A stretch of DNA of 44,233 nucleotides from a virus. The stretch is taken from positions 1 to 44,233 of IMG/VR virus record IMGVR_UViG_3300044695_003148. One strand, given 5' to 3'. A program made the position numbers and the translations under genes. The notes under the pieces were generated by a model. That model saw only the letters and a program-made list of their open reading frames with translations. It was not told the origin of the DNA and did no database searches. Shown piece after piece: positions 14,553 to 22,211 of the stretch; the first letter of the stretch is position 1, and every line of letters begins with the position of its first letter.

Positions 14553-15284
14553 ATGGAAGAATTTAAAATATTAGGTCCGAGAGATTCAGGTAAGAAAGGA
14601 ATTCTTATTGAATATGATGCTGGATACATCAACCCAAAAGAAAGAAGAAATTTAGATGCTATCAACGAAAATAGAGATATGTTGGATCATTCTAAACCAT
14701 TTGAGTTTTATGCTGTTCTTCAAAAATACGACACCCCAAATAGAAATGGTCGTATATACCCTGAAAGAATATTAAAAAGAGAGTCGGAGAATTATAAAAA
14801 GATGATTGAAAAAGGAACGTCTCTTTCTGAGTTAAATCACCCTGAGTCATCTTTAATTGATTTAGACAGAGCATCACATCTTATTACAGAGATATGGTGG
14901 GAGGGTCCTGTTTTATTAGGTAAATTGAAATTACTTACAAGTCCAGGTTTCCATGAAAGAGGTATTGTATCAACAAAAGGGGATTTAGCCGCAAATTTCT
15001 TACGTCAGGGGGTTACATTAGGAATATCCTCTCGCGGAGTAGGTTCCCTTAAGAAGGTTGGAGAACAAAATGAAGTTCAGGATGACTTTGAATTAATTTG
15101 TTTTGACCTTGTATCTTCACCATCTACACCGGGAGCTTATTTGTTCTCAGATAAAAACGATAGAATGAAATATGAGGAGAACTTAGACGAGGAGAAAAAA
15201 ATGTCAGTAGAAAGAAATGTTGGGGAATCAGGAAACAAATCACTTGACTTAATGAAAAGATTAACCCATTATTTGGATAAATAA
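14553..15284 (+). CDS. Prohead core protease (T4 gp21-like)
   Basis: This 243-residue serine protease is expected to cut the capsid, scaffold and internal head proteins during head maturation. Candidate catalytic residues are His96 in LNHPES (94-99), the Ser of GISSRG (Ser159 or Ser160) and Asp185 in CFDLVSSPSTPGAYL. The N-terminal stretch (FYAVLQKYDTPNRNGRIYPE) with RNGR-x-Y-P is typical of phage prohead proteases. The length is slightly above T4 gp21 (212). The C-terminal 45 residues are charged and may be removed on activation. Its expected (L/I)-x-E cut rule is met by sites in the capsid protein and in the tagged basic proteins. It sits in the canonical place before scaffold and capsid. 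Confidence 0.92.
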   Translation: MEEFKILGPRDSGKKGILIEYDAGYINPKERRNLDAINENRDMLDHSKPFEFYAVLQKYDTPNRNGRIYPERILKRESENYKKMIEKGTSLSELNHPESSLIDLDRASHLITEIWWEGPVLLGKLKLLTSPGFHERGIVSTKGDLAANFLRQGVTLGISSRGVGSLKKVGEQNEVQDDFELICFDLVSSPSTPGAYLFSDKNDRMKYEENLDEEKKMSVERNVGESGNKSLDLMKRLTHYLDK

Positions 15285-15291
15285 AAAAATT

Positions 15292-15504
15292 ATGGACGAA
15301 AAGTATTTTGTAACGAAGATCACCACAGATATGTTGGATGAGAACACAGGAAAGATTAAAAAAATGAGAGAGGAAAAATTGGTTAAAGGTTACTCACCTA
15401 CCGATGTTGAGGCTAAAGTGACTAAAGTGTATGAAAATTACACAATGGCTTGGAGAATTACTTCTATTGGTGAAAGTAAAATTGATGAAGTAATCGAAGG
15501 GTAA
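15292..15504 (+). CDS. DUF4494-like small protein
   Basis: This 70-residue protein follows the protease by 7 bases. It has a strand-turn-strand start (KYFVTKITTDMLDENTGKIK), a central LVKGYSPTDVEAKVTKVY and AWRITSIGESKIDEVI at the end. The arrangement resembles DUF4494-type proteins common in Bacteroidota and their phages, in which a short beta-hairpin precedes a D-x-x-x-A-x-x-K-x-x helix. Function unknown. The family assignment is by eye and weak. Confidence 0.55.
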   Translation: MDEKYFVTKITTDMLDENTGKIKKMREEKLVKGYSPTDVEAKVTKVYENYTMAWRITSIGESKIDEVIEG

Positions 15505-15524
15505 TTTTAAAATTTTAAGGTGTG

Positions 15525-15561
15525 AATGGGAAAGGACAATAGTCTTTTTCCATTTTTTTTT
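15525..15561 (+). terminator. Rho-independent terminator before scaffold gene
   Basis: A 13-base-pair stem (15525-15537 with 15542-15554) has two G-U wobbles and a four-base loop AATA, followed by a run of at least eight T. It lies in the 128-base gap and should end the protease transcript before the scaffold promoter. Confidence 0.85.
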
Positions 15562-15603
15562 GCGTTATAATACCAAAAACCCAATTTTTTTTAAAAACAT
15601 AGA

Positions 15604-15610
15604 TATTTAT
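15604..15610 (+). promoter_or_regulatory. TATTTAT box, candidate late promoter for scaffold and capsid
   Basis: TATTTAT preceded by CATAGA, 22 bases before the scaffold ATG and downstream of a terminator, so it would drive the scaffold-capsid pair. Confidence 0.5.
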
Positions 15611-15632
15611 TTGAAAACTATATAAAAAAAGC

Positions 15633-17357
15633 ATGGAAAAAAAACAAAATGTAGTAGAAGACGCTCTATTCCAAATTCGTAATTTGGAAGAGACTCTACA
15701 AGAAAATGCAAAAGGAATACTTCAATCTACAATGAAAGAAGAAATCAGACAATTAGTAAAAGAATCTCTTAGGGAACAAGATGAAGAGGAGATTGAACCA
15801 TTAACAGGCGGAGAAGCCGAACTTGATTCTGAGACAGAATTTGAAGATGACGACATGGATGACATGGAAGATGATGACATGGATGACATGGAAGATGACG
15901 AAATGGGTGACGTGGAAGATGACGAAATGGAATTTGATGTTGACGATGAAGAAACTATTGATTTGACAAGTGCGTCAGATGAAGAAGTATTAAAGGTTTT
16001 CAAAGCTATGGGAGATGAAGATGGAATCATCGTGAAAAAAGAAGGTGGTAATATTCACCTTAAAGATGGTGATAATGATTATATGATCCAATTAGGAGAA
16101 TCTTACATGGACGATGGTCAAGAAGAAGATGAATTTGAACCAACTGACCTTGAAGAAACAATCTATGAAATTCAAATGGATGAAGAAGATGATTTAAATC
16201 CTGAAGGAGAAACAATCTACGAAATTCAAATGGATGAAGAATACGACGAAATGGATTTTGAAACTCCTGTGAGAGATGCTATCAGATCTCATAAAGGTAG
16301 ATTTGAAACTCCTATGAGAGATAGATTAAGATCTCGTATGGAAGATAACGTGGAAGATGACATGTCAGATAGATTCAGATCTCGTAGATATAGAGATATG
16401 GAAGATGACATGGCAGAAGGTGTTGATCCTGAAATGATGGAATACAATATGTCTAACCTTGATCTTGGTGAAGAAGATGATATGTATTCTAGTCCAGAAA
16501 TGGGTGAAGGAAATCATATGTATGGTAATTCAGAAATGGAAGAAGAAGAAGAAGTGAGTATGAGTGATTTAAACTCAGTTATGGAAGCCGTTAAAAAAGC
16601 TATGAAACCGAAAGGAATTGGAATGGGAAATGCTTCTAAATTCAAATATGGTAAAAAACCTAACATGAGTGGAGGGTTTAACGAAAAAAGAAAAGAAGGA
16701 CCTAAATCTGTTGGTACAGGTAAAGCTAGATTTGAATACAAAGAAGAACATGAATATGGTGGTAACTCACACGATTACAAACGTAAGGATGTTAAGGGTG
16801 TTGAGAAAAAAACCGGAGTCGTGAAAGGTCATTTTAAAGATTATGAAGGTAAGAAATCTGAAACTAAAGAATCCGCGAGAACTTTAGGTAATGGTAGTAG
16901 AAATTATCCGGAAAGAAAATCTATACCTAAAATGAGAGTAAGACCAACTAATGAAAGTGTTTCAAATGAAGTGAATTTGTTAAAAGAAAAAAATAATGAA
17001 TACAGACAAGCTCTTGATATTTTTAGAACAAAACTTAATGAAGTTGCAACATTTAATTCAAACTTGGCTTATGCAACAAGACTATTTACTGAACACTCAA
17101 CAACTAAACAAGAAAAAATAAATATTCTTAGAAGATTTGACAATGTCGATACTTTGAAGGAATCAAAAAGTCTGTATAGGTCAATAAAGGATGAGTTATC
17201 ATCTGGATCTAAATCAGAAGAAAGATTAACCGAATCAATTGAAAGAACTGTTAACAGAACCGCATCTACGGGATCGTCAACTAATCTAATTGAATCAAAA
17301 ACGTATGAAAATCCACAATTCTTAAGAATGAAGGATTTGATGACAAAAATAAAATAA
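15633..17357 (+). CDS. Prohead scaffold/core protein (T4 gp22-like by position)
   Basis: This 574-residue protein is extremely acidic in its first half. Residues 1-50 form helices (EDALFQIRNLEETLQENAKG), and residues 70-110 are Asp/Met/Glu repeats. Two copies of ETIYEIQMDEE and FETP-x-R-D-x-x-RS repeats follow. A basic, Gly/Lys-rich stretch spans about 335-425. The C-terminal region (about 445-525) is a coiled helical domain (LLKEKNNEYRQALDIFRTKL; NLAYATRLFTEHSTTKQEK) resembling phage scaffold cores. Several I/L-x-E motifs would allow its destruction by the protease. It lies between protease and capsid, the T4 gp22 place, and is much longer than gp22 (269). Confidence 0.82.
   Translation: MEKKQNVVEDALFQIRNLEETLQENAKGILQSTMKEEIRQLVKESLREQDEEEIEPLTGGEAELDSETEFEDDDMDDMEDDDMDDMEDDEMGDVEDDEMEFDVDDEETIDLTSASDEEVLKVFKAMGDEDGIIVKKEGGNIHLKDGDNDYMIQLGESYMDDGQEEDEFEPTDLEETIYEIQMDEEDDLNPEGETIYEIQMDEEYDEMDFETPVRDAIRSHKGRFETPMRDRLRSRMEDNVEDDMSDRFRSRRYRDMEDDMAEGVDPEMMEYNMSNLDLGEEDDMYSSPEMGEGNHMYGNSEMEEEEEVSMSDLNSVMEAVKKAMKPKGIGMGNASKFKYGKKPNMSGGFNEKRKEGPKSVGTGKARFEYKEEHEYGGNSHDYKRKDVKGVEKKTGVVKGHFKDYEGKKSETKESARTLGNGSRNYPERKSIPKMRVRPTNESVSNEVNLLKEKNNEYRQALDIFRTKLNEVATFNSNLAYATRLFTEHSTTKQEKINILRRFDNVDTLKESKSLYRSIKDELSSGSKSEERLTESIERTVNRTASTGSSTNLIESKTYENPQFLRMKDLMTKIK
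15846..15929 (+). repeat. 24-base coding repeat in scaffold gene
   Basis: About three and a half units encode DDDMDDME, DDDMDDME, DDEMGDVE and DDEM. The first two units are nearly identical in DNA. The unit length equals that of the repeat at 7071. Confidence 0.85.
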
Positions 17358-17390
17358 ACAATAAACAAAAATAATAAAAACCAAAAAAAA

Positions 17391-19277
17391 ATGGGAGCAT
17401 TATTAGAATCAGGTCTTGTTGGTAACATAGGGTTAAAACACCTTAAAGTTATCAAAGAAGACACTATTAACAAATGGAACAAATTAGGGTTCCTTGATGG
17501 ACTTAAAGGTCATCTAAAAGAAAATATGGCTCAATTATATGAGAATCAAGCGTCACATTTGATTAACGAAGCAACTGGAGAAGGTTCTAACGGAGCATTT
17601 GAAACTGTTGTTTTCCCAATCGTAAGACGTGTATTCTCTAAATTGTTAGCTAACGACATCGTATCAGTACAAGCAATGAACTTACCTATCGGTAAATTGT
17701 TCTACTTCGTACCTAAAATCCAAGGATATCAAAATGAATATCAAGGACCAGATGCGACAGGTGGTATTCATTATCCTCCAGTTGGAGCACCAAATGGACC
17801 TGCTAATGGAGCTGGATATGAGCCAACAGGACCATACGCTTACAAGAAAAACCTTTATGATTTATTCTACGAAGGAAATGAGGCAGGAATGGATCCACAA
17901 GGATTATTTGACTACTCTAAAGGTAAGTGGACCGCAGTTACTGCAACTACAACAATCCAAGCATGGGCTGGTTCAGCACTTGTTAACGCAACTATCAACG
18001 GAGGTACTCCTGCAGGTGGAACACAAATTCCAGCAGGTAACATAAGAAAAGTTCTTATGAAAATGTGTGGTTTCGCAAATTCAGGAGCTGGTAAATTAAT
18101 CGGACCTGATGGTAACGAAATGGATAGTGAGGCATTTTTGTCTGACTTGAGAATATTCGCATCAACAGGATTATCCGCATCTACTACACCTTGTGACGTT
18201 CTTAAAAACAGTGCAGGACAATACATTCCTTTATTATTTAGATGTGTTACTCAAATATACGGTAAAGGTCTTGTTAAATATGGTGGTCAACAATCAACAA
18301 CATTTGCAAACACTAGTACTCAACCTAACGACGCAGGTAATGGTGGTTCTTACTACGATATCTGTGACTCAGATGGTTGTATCTATTTAGAAGTAGATTT
18401 ATCTTGTCCAGTATGTGCTGATTGTGACTCAACATCTTTAGATGGTTACACAGGTACTACAATATACTCAGGTGGATCTGGAACTTCATTTACTGCATTC
18501 TTTAGACGATATGCTAACTTAGAATTTGAAGACGAAATTGGTGAGGTTTCTTTTGATTTAGAATCAGTAACTGTTTCTGTAACTGAAAGAAAACTAAGAG
18601 CACAATGGTCTCCTGAATTAGCTCAAGACGTTGCGGCATTCCACAACATCGACGCTGAAGCTGAATTAACAGCATTGTTATCTGAACAAGTAGCAGCTGA
18701 AATCGACCGTGAGATCCTTCGTGACTTACGTAAAGGTGCGGCATGGAACTTACGTTGGGATTACAACGGATGGAGAAGAATTTCTCAAACAACATCTTAC
18801 ACTCAGAAAGACTGGAACCAAACATTAATTACAGCAATCAATCAGTTGTCTGCACAAATTCACAAATCAACTTTGAGAGGTGGTGCTAACTGGATCGTTG
18901 TTTCTTCTGAGGTTTCTGCTATCTTTGACGATTTAGAATACTTCCACGTATCTAACGCGGCTCCTGAGCAAGATCAGTATAACATGGGTATTGAAAGAGT
19001 TGGTACTCTTGCAGGACGTTACCAAGTTTATCGTGATCCTTACTTCCCAGCAAACCAAGTTTTGATTGGACACAAAGGAACATCATTGTTAGACACAGGT
19101 TACATCTACGCACCGTATGTACCATTACAATTAACACCTACAATGTACAATCCGTTCAACTTTACTCCGATCAAAGGAATAATGACGAGATACGCGAAAA
19201 AAATGGTAAATAATCGCTTTTACGGGAGAATTACCGTAGATGGTGTTCGTACATTCGATTTAAGAGAATTGAGATAA
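17391..19277 (+). CDS. Major capsid protein (T4 gp23-like)
   Basis: This 628-residue HK97-fold capsid precursor is longer than T4 gp23 (521). The first 60 residues form a helical delta region (GFLDGLKGHLKENMAQLYEN) ending in HLINE-ATGEG. That fits cutting by the prohead protease after Glu60 (I-N-E), comparable to T4 gp23, which is cut after residue 65. The region ETVVFPIVRRVFSKLLANDI followed by VQAMNLPIGKLFYF is the gp23 N-arm and spine-type sequence. An insertion around residues 320-345 carries five Cys (YDICDSDGC, LSCPVCADC). The C-terminal third (DVAAFHNIDAEAELTALLSE; GGANWIVVSSEVSAIFDDL) is a typical gp23 core. No TATTTAT box precedes it; it is probably co-transcribed with scaffold. Confidence 0.95.
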   Translation: MGALLESGLVGNIGLKHLKVIKEDTINKWNKLGFLDGLKGHLKENMAQLYENQASHLINEATGEGSNGAFETVVFPIVRRVFSKLLANDIVSVQAMNLPIGKLFYFVPKIQGYQNEYQGPDATGGIHYPPVGAPNGPANGAGYEPTGPYAYKKNLYDLFYEGNEAGMDPQGLFDYSKGKWTAVTATTTIQAWAGSALVNATINGGTPAGGTQIPAGNIRKVLMKMCGFANSGAGKLIGPDGNEMDSEAFLSDLRIFASTGLSASTTPCDVLKNSAGQYIPLLFRCVTQIYGKGLVKYGGQQSTTFANTSTQPNDAGNGGSYYDICDSDGCIYLEVDLSCPVCADCDSTSLDGYTGTTIYSGGSGTSFTAFFRRYANLEFEDEIGEVSFDLESVTVSVTERKLRAQWSPELAQDVAAFHNIDAEAELTALLSEQVAAEIDREILRDLRKGAAWNLRWDYNGWRRISQTTSYTQKDWNQTLITAINQLSAQIHKSTLRGGANWIVVSSEVSAIFDDLEYFHVSNAAPEQDQYNMGIERVGTLAGRYQVYRDPYFPANQVLIGHKGTSLLDTGYIYAPYVPLQLTPTMYNPFNFTPIKGIMTRYAKKMVNNRFYGRITVDGVRTFDLRELR

Positions 19278-19300
19278 TCAAAATCTTAAAGAATACTACA

Positions 19301-19329
19301 AAAGGGACAAGAAATTGTCCCTTTTTTTT
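19301..19329 (+). terminator. Strong rho-independent terminator after major capsid gene
   Basis: A perfect 10-base-pair stem (AAAGGGACAA with TTGTCCCTTT), a GAAA tetraloop at 19311-19314, and a run of eight T. It starts 23 bases after the capsid stop. Confidence 0.95.
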
Positions 19330-19371
19330 ATCTTTTTATCTTAACAATATGTTTTTTGGTAAAATGTGTTA

Positions 19372-19378
19372 TATTTAT
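19372..19378 (+). promoter_or_regulatory. TATTTAT box, 4 bases from HNH start
   Basis: TATTTAT preceded by TGTGTTA, as at 5192, ending 4 bases before the HNH ATG. This again predicts a leaderless transcript. Confidence 0.5.
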
Positions 19379-19382
19379 AATT

Positions 19383-20066
19383 ATGAAGAAGATAGAACTA
19401 AATAAAGAAGAATTAGATAATATTCTAAAAATGTATAATGAAGAATTATTGGGTACCCATACGATATCCATAAAAACGGGAATTAGTAAGCCAACGATTA
19501 ATAGAATTCTTAAAGAAAATAATATTATTTTTAGACCATCAGGTAGAAGAAATATTGGTGGTAAAAAAGTTGCGGATAAAAAATGGAGAGATTCTAATAA
19601 AGAGTATATGTCTAATAAATCCAAAACTTGGTACGAACAAAACAAAGAACATCGTAAAGAATACATTAAAGAATACCATAAAAACAATATTGATAAGATT
19701 AGAAAAACCAAACGTGATTACGAAAGAAATCGTAAAGCGAGAGACCCCCTCTATAAATTAATCAGTAATTTCAGAACCGCAATATATCAGGTATTAAAGG
19801 AGAGTAATGTGGAAAAGAACAAACACTATTTTGATATACTACAATACACGCCTGAACAACTAATAACACATTTAGAGAATAAATTTACAGATAAAATGAC
19901 GTGGGACAATTACGGTGAGTGGCATGTAGACCATAAATTACCTATAACTCATTTTAATATCTCTGAAATGGGGGATAGTGAATTTATGAAATGTTGGTCA
20001 TTAGATAATCTACAACCTATGTGGGGTGATGAAAACATTAAAAAATCTAATAAATTACTTGATTAA
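19383..20066 (+). CDS. Free-standing HNH homing endonuclease-like protein
   Basis: I start at the ATG at 19383 rather than 19356, because the latter would contain the TATTTAT box. The 227-residue protein has an N-terminal helix-turn-helix (GTHTISIKTGISKPTINRIL, 24-43). A long Lys-rich helical linker follows (about 60-125). The C-terminus has an HNH-type nuclease signature: W-x-x-YGEWHVDHKLPI (174-187), then WSLDNLQPMWGDEN (205-218) with K219-x-x-x-K. This HVDH/NLQPMW arrangement is common in phage selfish endonucleases. It lies immediately downstream of the capsid terminator and carries its own promoter-like box, as expected for an inserted selfish gene. It converges with the next gene. Confidence 0.85.
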   Translation: MKKIELNKEELDNILKMYNEELLGTHTISIKTGISKPTINRILKENNIIFRPSGRRNIGGKKVADKKWRDSNKEYMSNKSKTWYEQNKEHRKEYIKEYHKNNIDKIRKTKRDYERNRKARDPLYKLISNFRTAIYQVLKESNVEKNKHYFDILQYTPEQLITHLENKFTDKMTWDNYGEWHVDHKLPITHFNISEMGDSEFMKCWSLDNLQPMWGDENIKKSNKLLD

Positions 20067-20264
20067 AGTCCTAATTGATTTTGATATCACTTCAGATTCA
20101 CCAATAGTGAACACTCCTTTAGAATGTGCGGATTTAATTGCCTCAATAAGGTAATACAAAGCGTGGTCATGATTCATTGTTGATAACATCAATTCTAATT
20201 GATCCTCATTAATTAAATTTATTGTTCCAAATAGATTACCAAAATTACCTTGTTTTTCTTCCAT
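20055..20264 (-). CDS. Small hypothetical protein, 69 residues
   Basis: This 69-residue acidic helical protein starts with MEEKQGNFGNLFGTINLINE and includes HDHALYYLIEAIKSAHSKGV, which could form a helical bundle. No family is recognised. Its end overlaps the HNH gene by 12 bases (convergent). Its start is 34 bases from the divergent tagged gene at 20299. Confidence 0.55.
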   Translation of the reverse strand: MEEKQGNFGNLFGTINLINEDQLELMLSTMNHDHALYYLIEAIKSAHSKGVFTIGESEVISKSIRTLIK

Positions 20265-20279
20265 TTTATTTTTTCTTTA

Positions 20280-20286
20280 TATTTAT
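20280..20286 (+). promoter_or_regulatory. TATTTAT box, candidate late promoter
   Basis: TATTTAT preceded by TCTTTA in a 34-base divergent gap, 12 bases before the ATG at 20299. Confidence 0.45.
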
Positions 20287-20298
20287 ATAATATAACAT

Positions 20299-21237
20299 AT
20301 GAGTAGAATAAGTCAAATAATAAGAAAAGTAATTAAAGAGGCGACAGGAGATAGTTCTGGTGGTAGGGGTTCGTATATTGCACCATTACAACCAGGGTTA
20401 AGACCATTTACTCGTGAATCATTACAACCATTTACCGATGCGGTATCTAAATGGAAAAGCCCGTTAGTACAATACGATAGTTATGATGGCAGTTGGGATT
20501 TAAGATTGGGACAGATTAAGGAGTTAGAAAAGACTGCCTCCAAGATACAAGATTACATCAAACACCACCCATATTCAACATTTTCTGATGACGATGGTAG
20601 TATTATTAACCAATATTTCCAAGACTCAAAAAAGGCCCCATATAAAGAAAAAATGGAACCATACACAATCAAAGTTAATGAATGGGTAGAAATTAAAAAT
20701 AAAGATTATGTAAACGAAGTAGATAGTTCATCAACTGCGGGTTTATATAATGCACCATTAGAGGTTGGTAGTTATGAATGGGAAAAAAATTACTTATCAC
20801 CATTCACTGAAAAAGTGGAAAGTGAATTTAATAAAAAATCTTTAGAAAATACTTTGAAAAGAAATATAAAACGTATCGTAGGTGTTTGGGAAAAAAATAA
20901 AAATGGTTCATATTTTAGAGATATAGATTATCCCGACACAATTAATGAAGATCTTGCCGTTTGGTTTGGTAAAAAGAAAAAACCTAAGGGATCTTCCCAA
21001 CCAAAAGGACCTTGGGTTGACATTTGTCGTAAAGTTGACGGTAAACATCCTCCCTGTGGACGACAAGATACCTCTAAGGGTTCATACCCTAAATGTAGGG
21101 CGGCTGGAGTTGCCGGTAAAATGAGTGATTCTGCAAAAAGATCTGCTTGTCAACAAAAAAGATCTGCTGAGAAAAAAGACACTCAAACAGGGAAAGGTCA
21201 AAAACCTATCATGACTAGTTATAAGTCTAAAAAATAA
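20299..21237 (+). CDS. Basic protein with DUF5872-like C-terminus and candidate capsid-targeting tag
   Basis: This 312-residue protein begins MSRISQIIRKVIKEATGD, sharing the R-I-x-x-x-x-V-I-x-E helix of the proteins at 1367 and 22207. I-K-E followed by Ala is an ideal T4-type prohead-protease site. The middle holds two copies of a related segment (LQPGLRPFTRESLQPFT and YNAPLEVGSYEWEKN). The C-terminal 90 residues are basic and Cys-containing (GPWVDICRKVDGKHPPCG; YPKCRAAGVAGKMSDSAKRS). They resemble the DUF5872-like, W-V-D-I-C-R domain seen in other phage proteins. I infer an internal virion protein packaged with DNA and trimmed during maturation. Confidence 0.72.
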   Translation: MSRISQIIRKVIKEATGDSSGGRGSYIAPLQPGLRPFTRESLQPFTDAVSKWKSPLVQYDSYDGSWDLRLGQIKELEKTASKIQDYIKHHPYSTFSDDDGSIINQYFQDSKKAPYKEKMEPYTIKVNEWVEIKNKDYVNEVDSSSTAGLYNAPLEVGSYEWEKNYLSPFTEKVESEFNKKSLENTLKRNIKRIVGVWEKNKNGSYFRDIDYPDTINEDLAVWFGKKKKPKGSSQPKGPWVDICRKVDGKHPPCGRQDTSKGSYPKCRAAGVAGKMSDSAKRSACQQKRSAEKKDTQTGKGQKPIMTSYKSKK

Positions 21238-21675
21238 TTATTTCTTATTATCTGTAATCTCATTTAACCGTTTTAATACATGGTCTAATGAGTTTTTAAT
21301 GTTGGAGCTAACCTCTTTTTCCATTTCAACACGTCTTTTTTCTGTTTCTGTGTCGTATATATAAGTTAATCGTTCCCAATCTCTTGAGGATAATTTAACA
21401 TTATAATTAAACACATGGTTTGTTACCTCAACTCGATAATTATCTAGTGTTACAAATATACCTAACTCATTATTACGAATATATCTTTTATTAGACATTG
21501 GGGCAATCATAAATTCAGAGTCTAAATTAGATATAAGTTTTAAACAAATTTTAAAACATGTTTTTTCGTAAACACTGATTTCTTCCATATATGTTGGGGC
21601 AAAGGAAGATCTTTTTGTGAATATGTAAATTTTTACTTTAAGTCTTTTGTAGAATTTTAGAATTGATTTTATCAT
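21238..21675 (-). CDS. Conserved hypothetical protein of Bacteroidota type
   Basis: This 145-residue protein could also start at Met30 (21588). The N-terminal 29 residues are basic and hydrophobic. The core has CFKICLKLISNLDSEFMIAP, SNKRYIRNNELGIFVTLDN and VEVTNHVFNYNVKLSSRDWE, a beta-rich fold I have seen among proteins of Bacteroidota and their phages but cannot name. The C-terminus is a Glu-rich helix. It is the last gene of the minus-strand block and has a TATTTAT-like box 33 bases upstream. Confidence 0.65.
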   Translation of the reverse strand: MIKSILKFYKRLKVKIYIFTKRSSFAPTYMEEISVYEKTCFKICLKLISNLDSEFMIAPMSNKRYIRNNELGIFVTLDNYRVEVTNHVFNYNVKLSSRDWERLTYIYDTETEKRRVEMEKEVSSNIKNSLDHVLKRLNEITDNKK

Positions 21676-21708
21676 TTTTATTTAGTTTACGTTTAAACAA
21701 ATCTAAAC

Positions 21709-21715
21709 ATAAATA
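21709..21715 (-). promoter_or_regulatory. TATTTAT box, weaker candidate
   Basis: TATTTAT on the minus strand, but with flanks GTT and GTT instead of the usual A/G and AT-rich. It lies 33 bases before the start at 21675. Confidence 0.3.
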
Positions 21716-21745
21716 AACGATTAAACAAAAATTTTTAAAAAAAAA

Positions 21746-22207
21746 TTAACAATAAGAACCTGAACAATGTTTTTTACCATCAAGACCTTTGATTTTTCCT
21801 TTACATACTTGAACAGCATGTCCATTACTGTAAGCACTTGGGTACACGTCATATTTTGCCTTTGCTGATGCCTTACCTCTTGCACAAAGAGGTGTGCCTG
21901 TTTTTTTTCTACCTTCAGACATTGTCATAACCATGTCATCATCATTCATAGACATTCCATCTTTTTTCGATTCATTCATCATGAAATCAAATACTTGATC
22001 CATATTGTTTTTGGCTTCTGAAATATGATCTTGAGCCCAATCATGTCCATCATCTAAAATAGATTCAACCATACTACGATCAAAATCTAATAACATATCA
22101 CACTGTCTTTTAATTTGTTCTAAATTAGAAAAGAACATATATCTTTGAGATTTTTCTTCGTGTGTTTCTCTAATAACTTTTTTTATAATTCTATTTAAAT
22201 CTCTCAT
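21746..22207 (-). CDS. Basic protein with capsid-targeting-like tag and DUF5872-like domain
   Basis: This 153-residue protein opens with MRDLNRIIKKVIRETHEE, the same helix as at 20299, ending in I-R-E. Residues 20-90 are acidic and helical (SNLEQIKRQCDMLLDFDRSM; MNDDDMVMTMSE). The C-terminal third, CARGKASAKAKYDVYPSAY then NGHAVQVCKGKIKGLDGKKH, is basic. I associate this RGKASAK-K-x-x-V-x-PSAY pattern with DUF5872-like proteins of phages. Together with the proteins at 1367 and 20299 it suggests a family of tagged basic virion proteins. It follows the Cys-rich gene by 4 bases. Confidence 0.7.
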   Translation of the reverse strand: MRDLNRIIKKVIRETHEEKSQRYMFFSNLEQIKRQCDMLLDFDRSMVESILDDGHDWAQDHISEAKNNMDQVFDFMMNESKKDGMSMNDDDMVMTMSEGRKKTGTPLCARGKASAKAKYDVYPSAYSNGHAVQVCKGKIKGLDGKKHCSGSYC

Positions 22208-22211
22208 AATA

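Noticed and set aside
15722-16030. Ser-rich open frame antisense to the scaffold gene
   Set aside because: The Ser and Met repeats are the mirror of Asp/Met/Glu codons in the scaffold gene.
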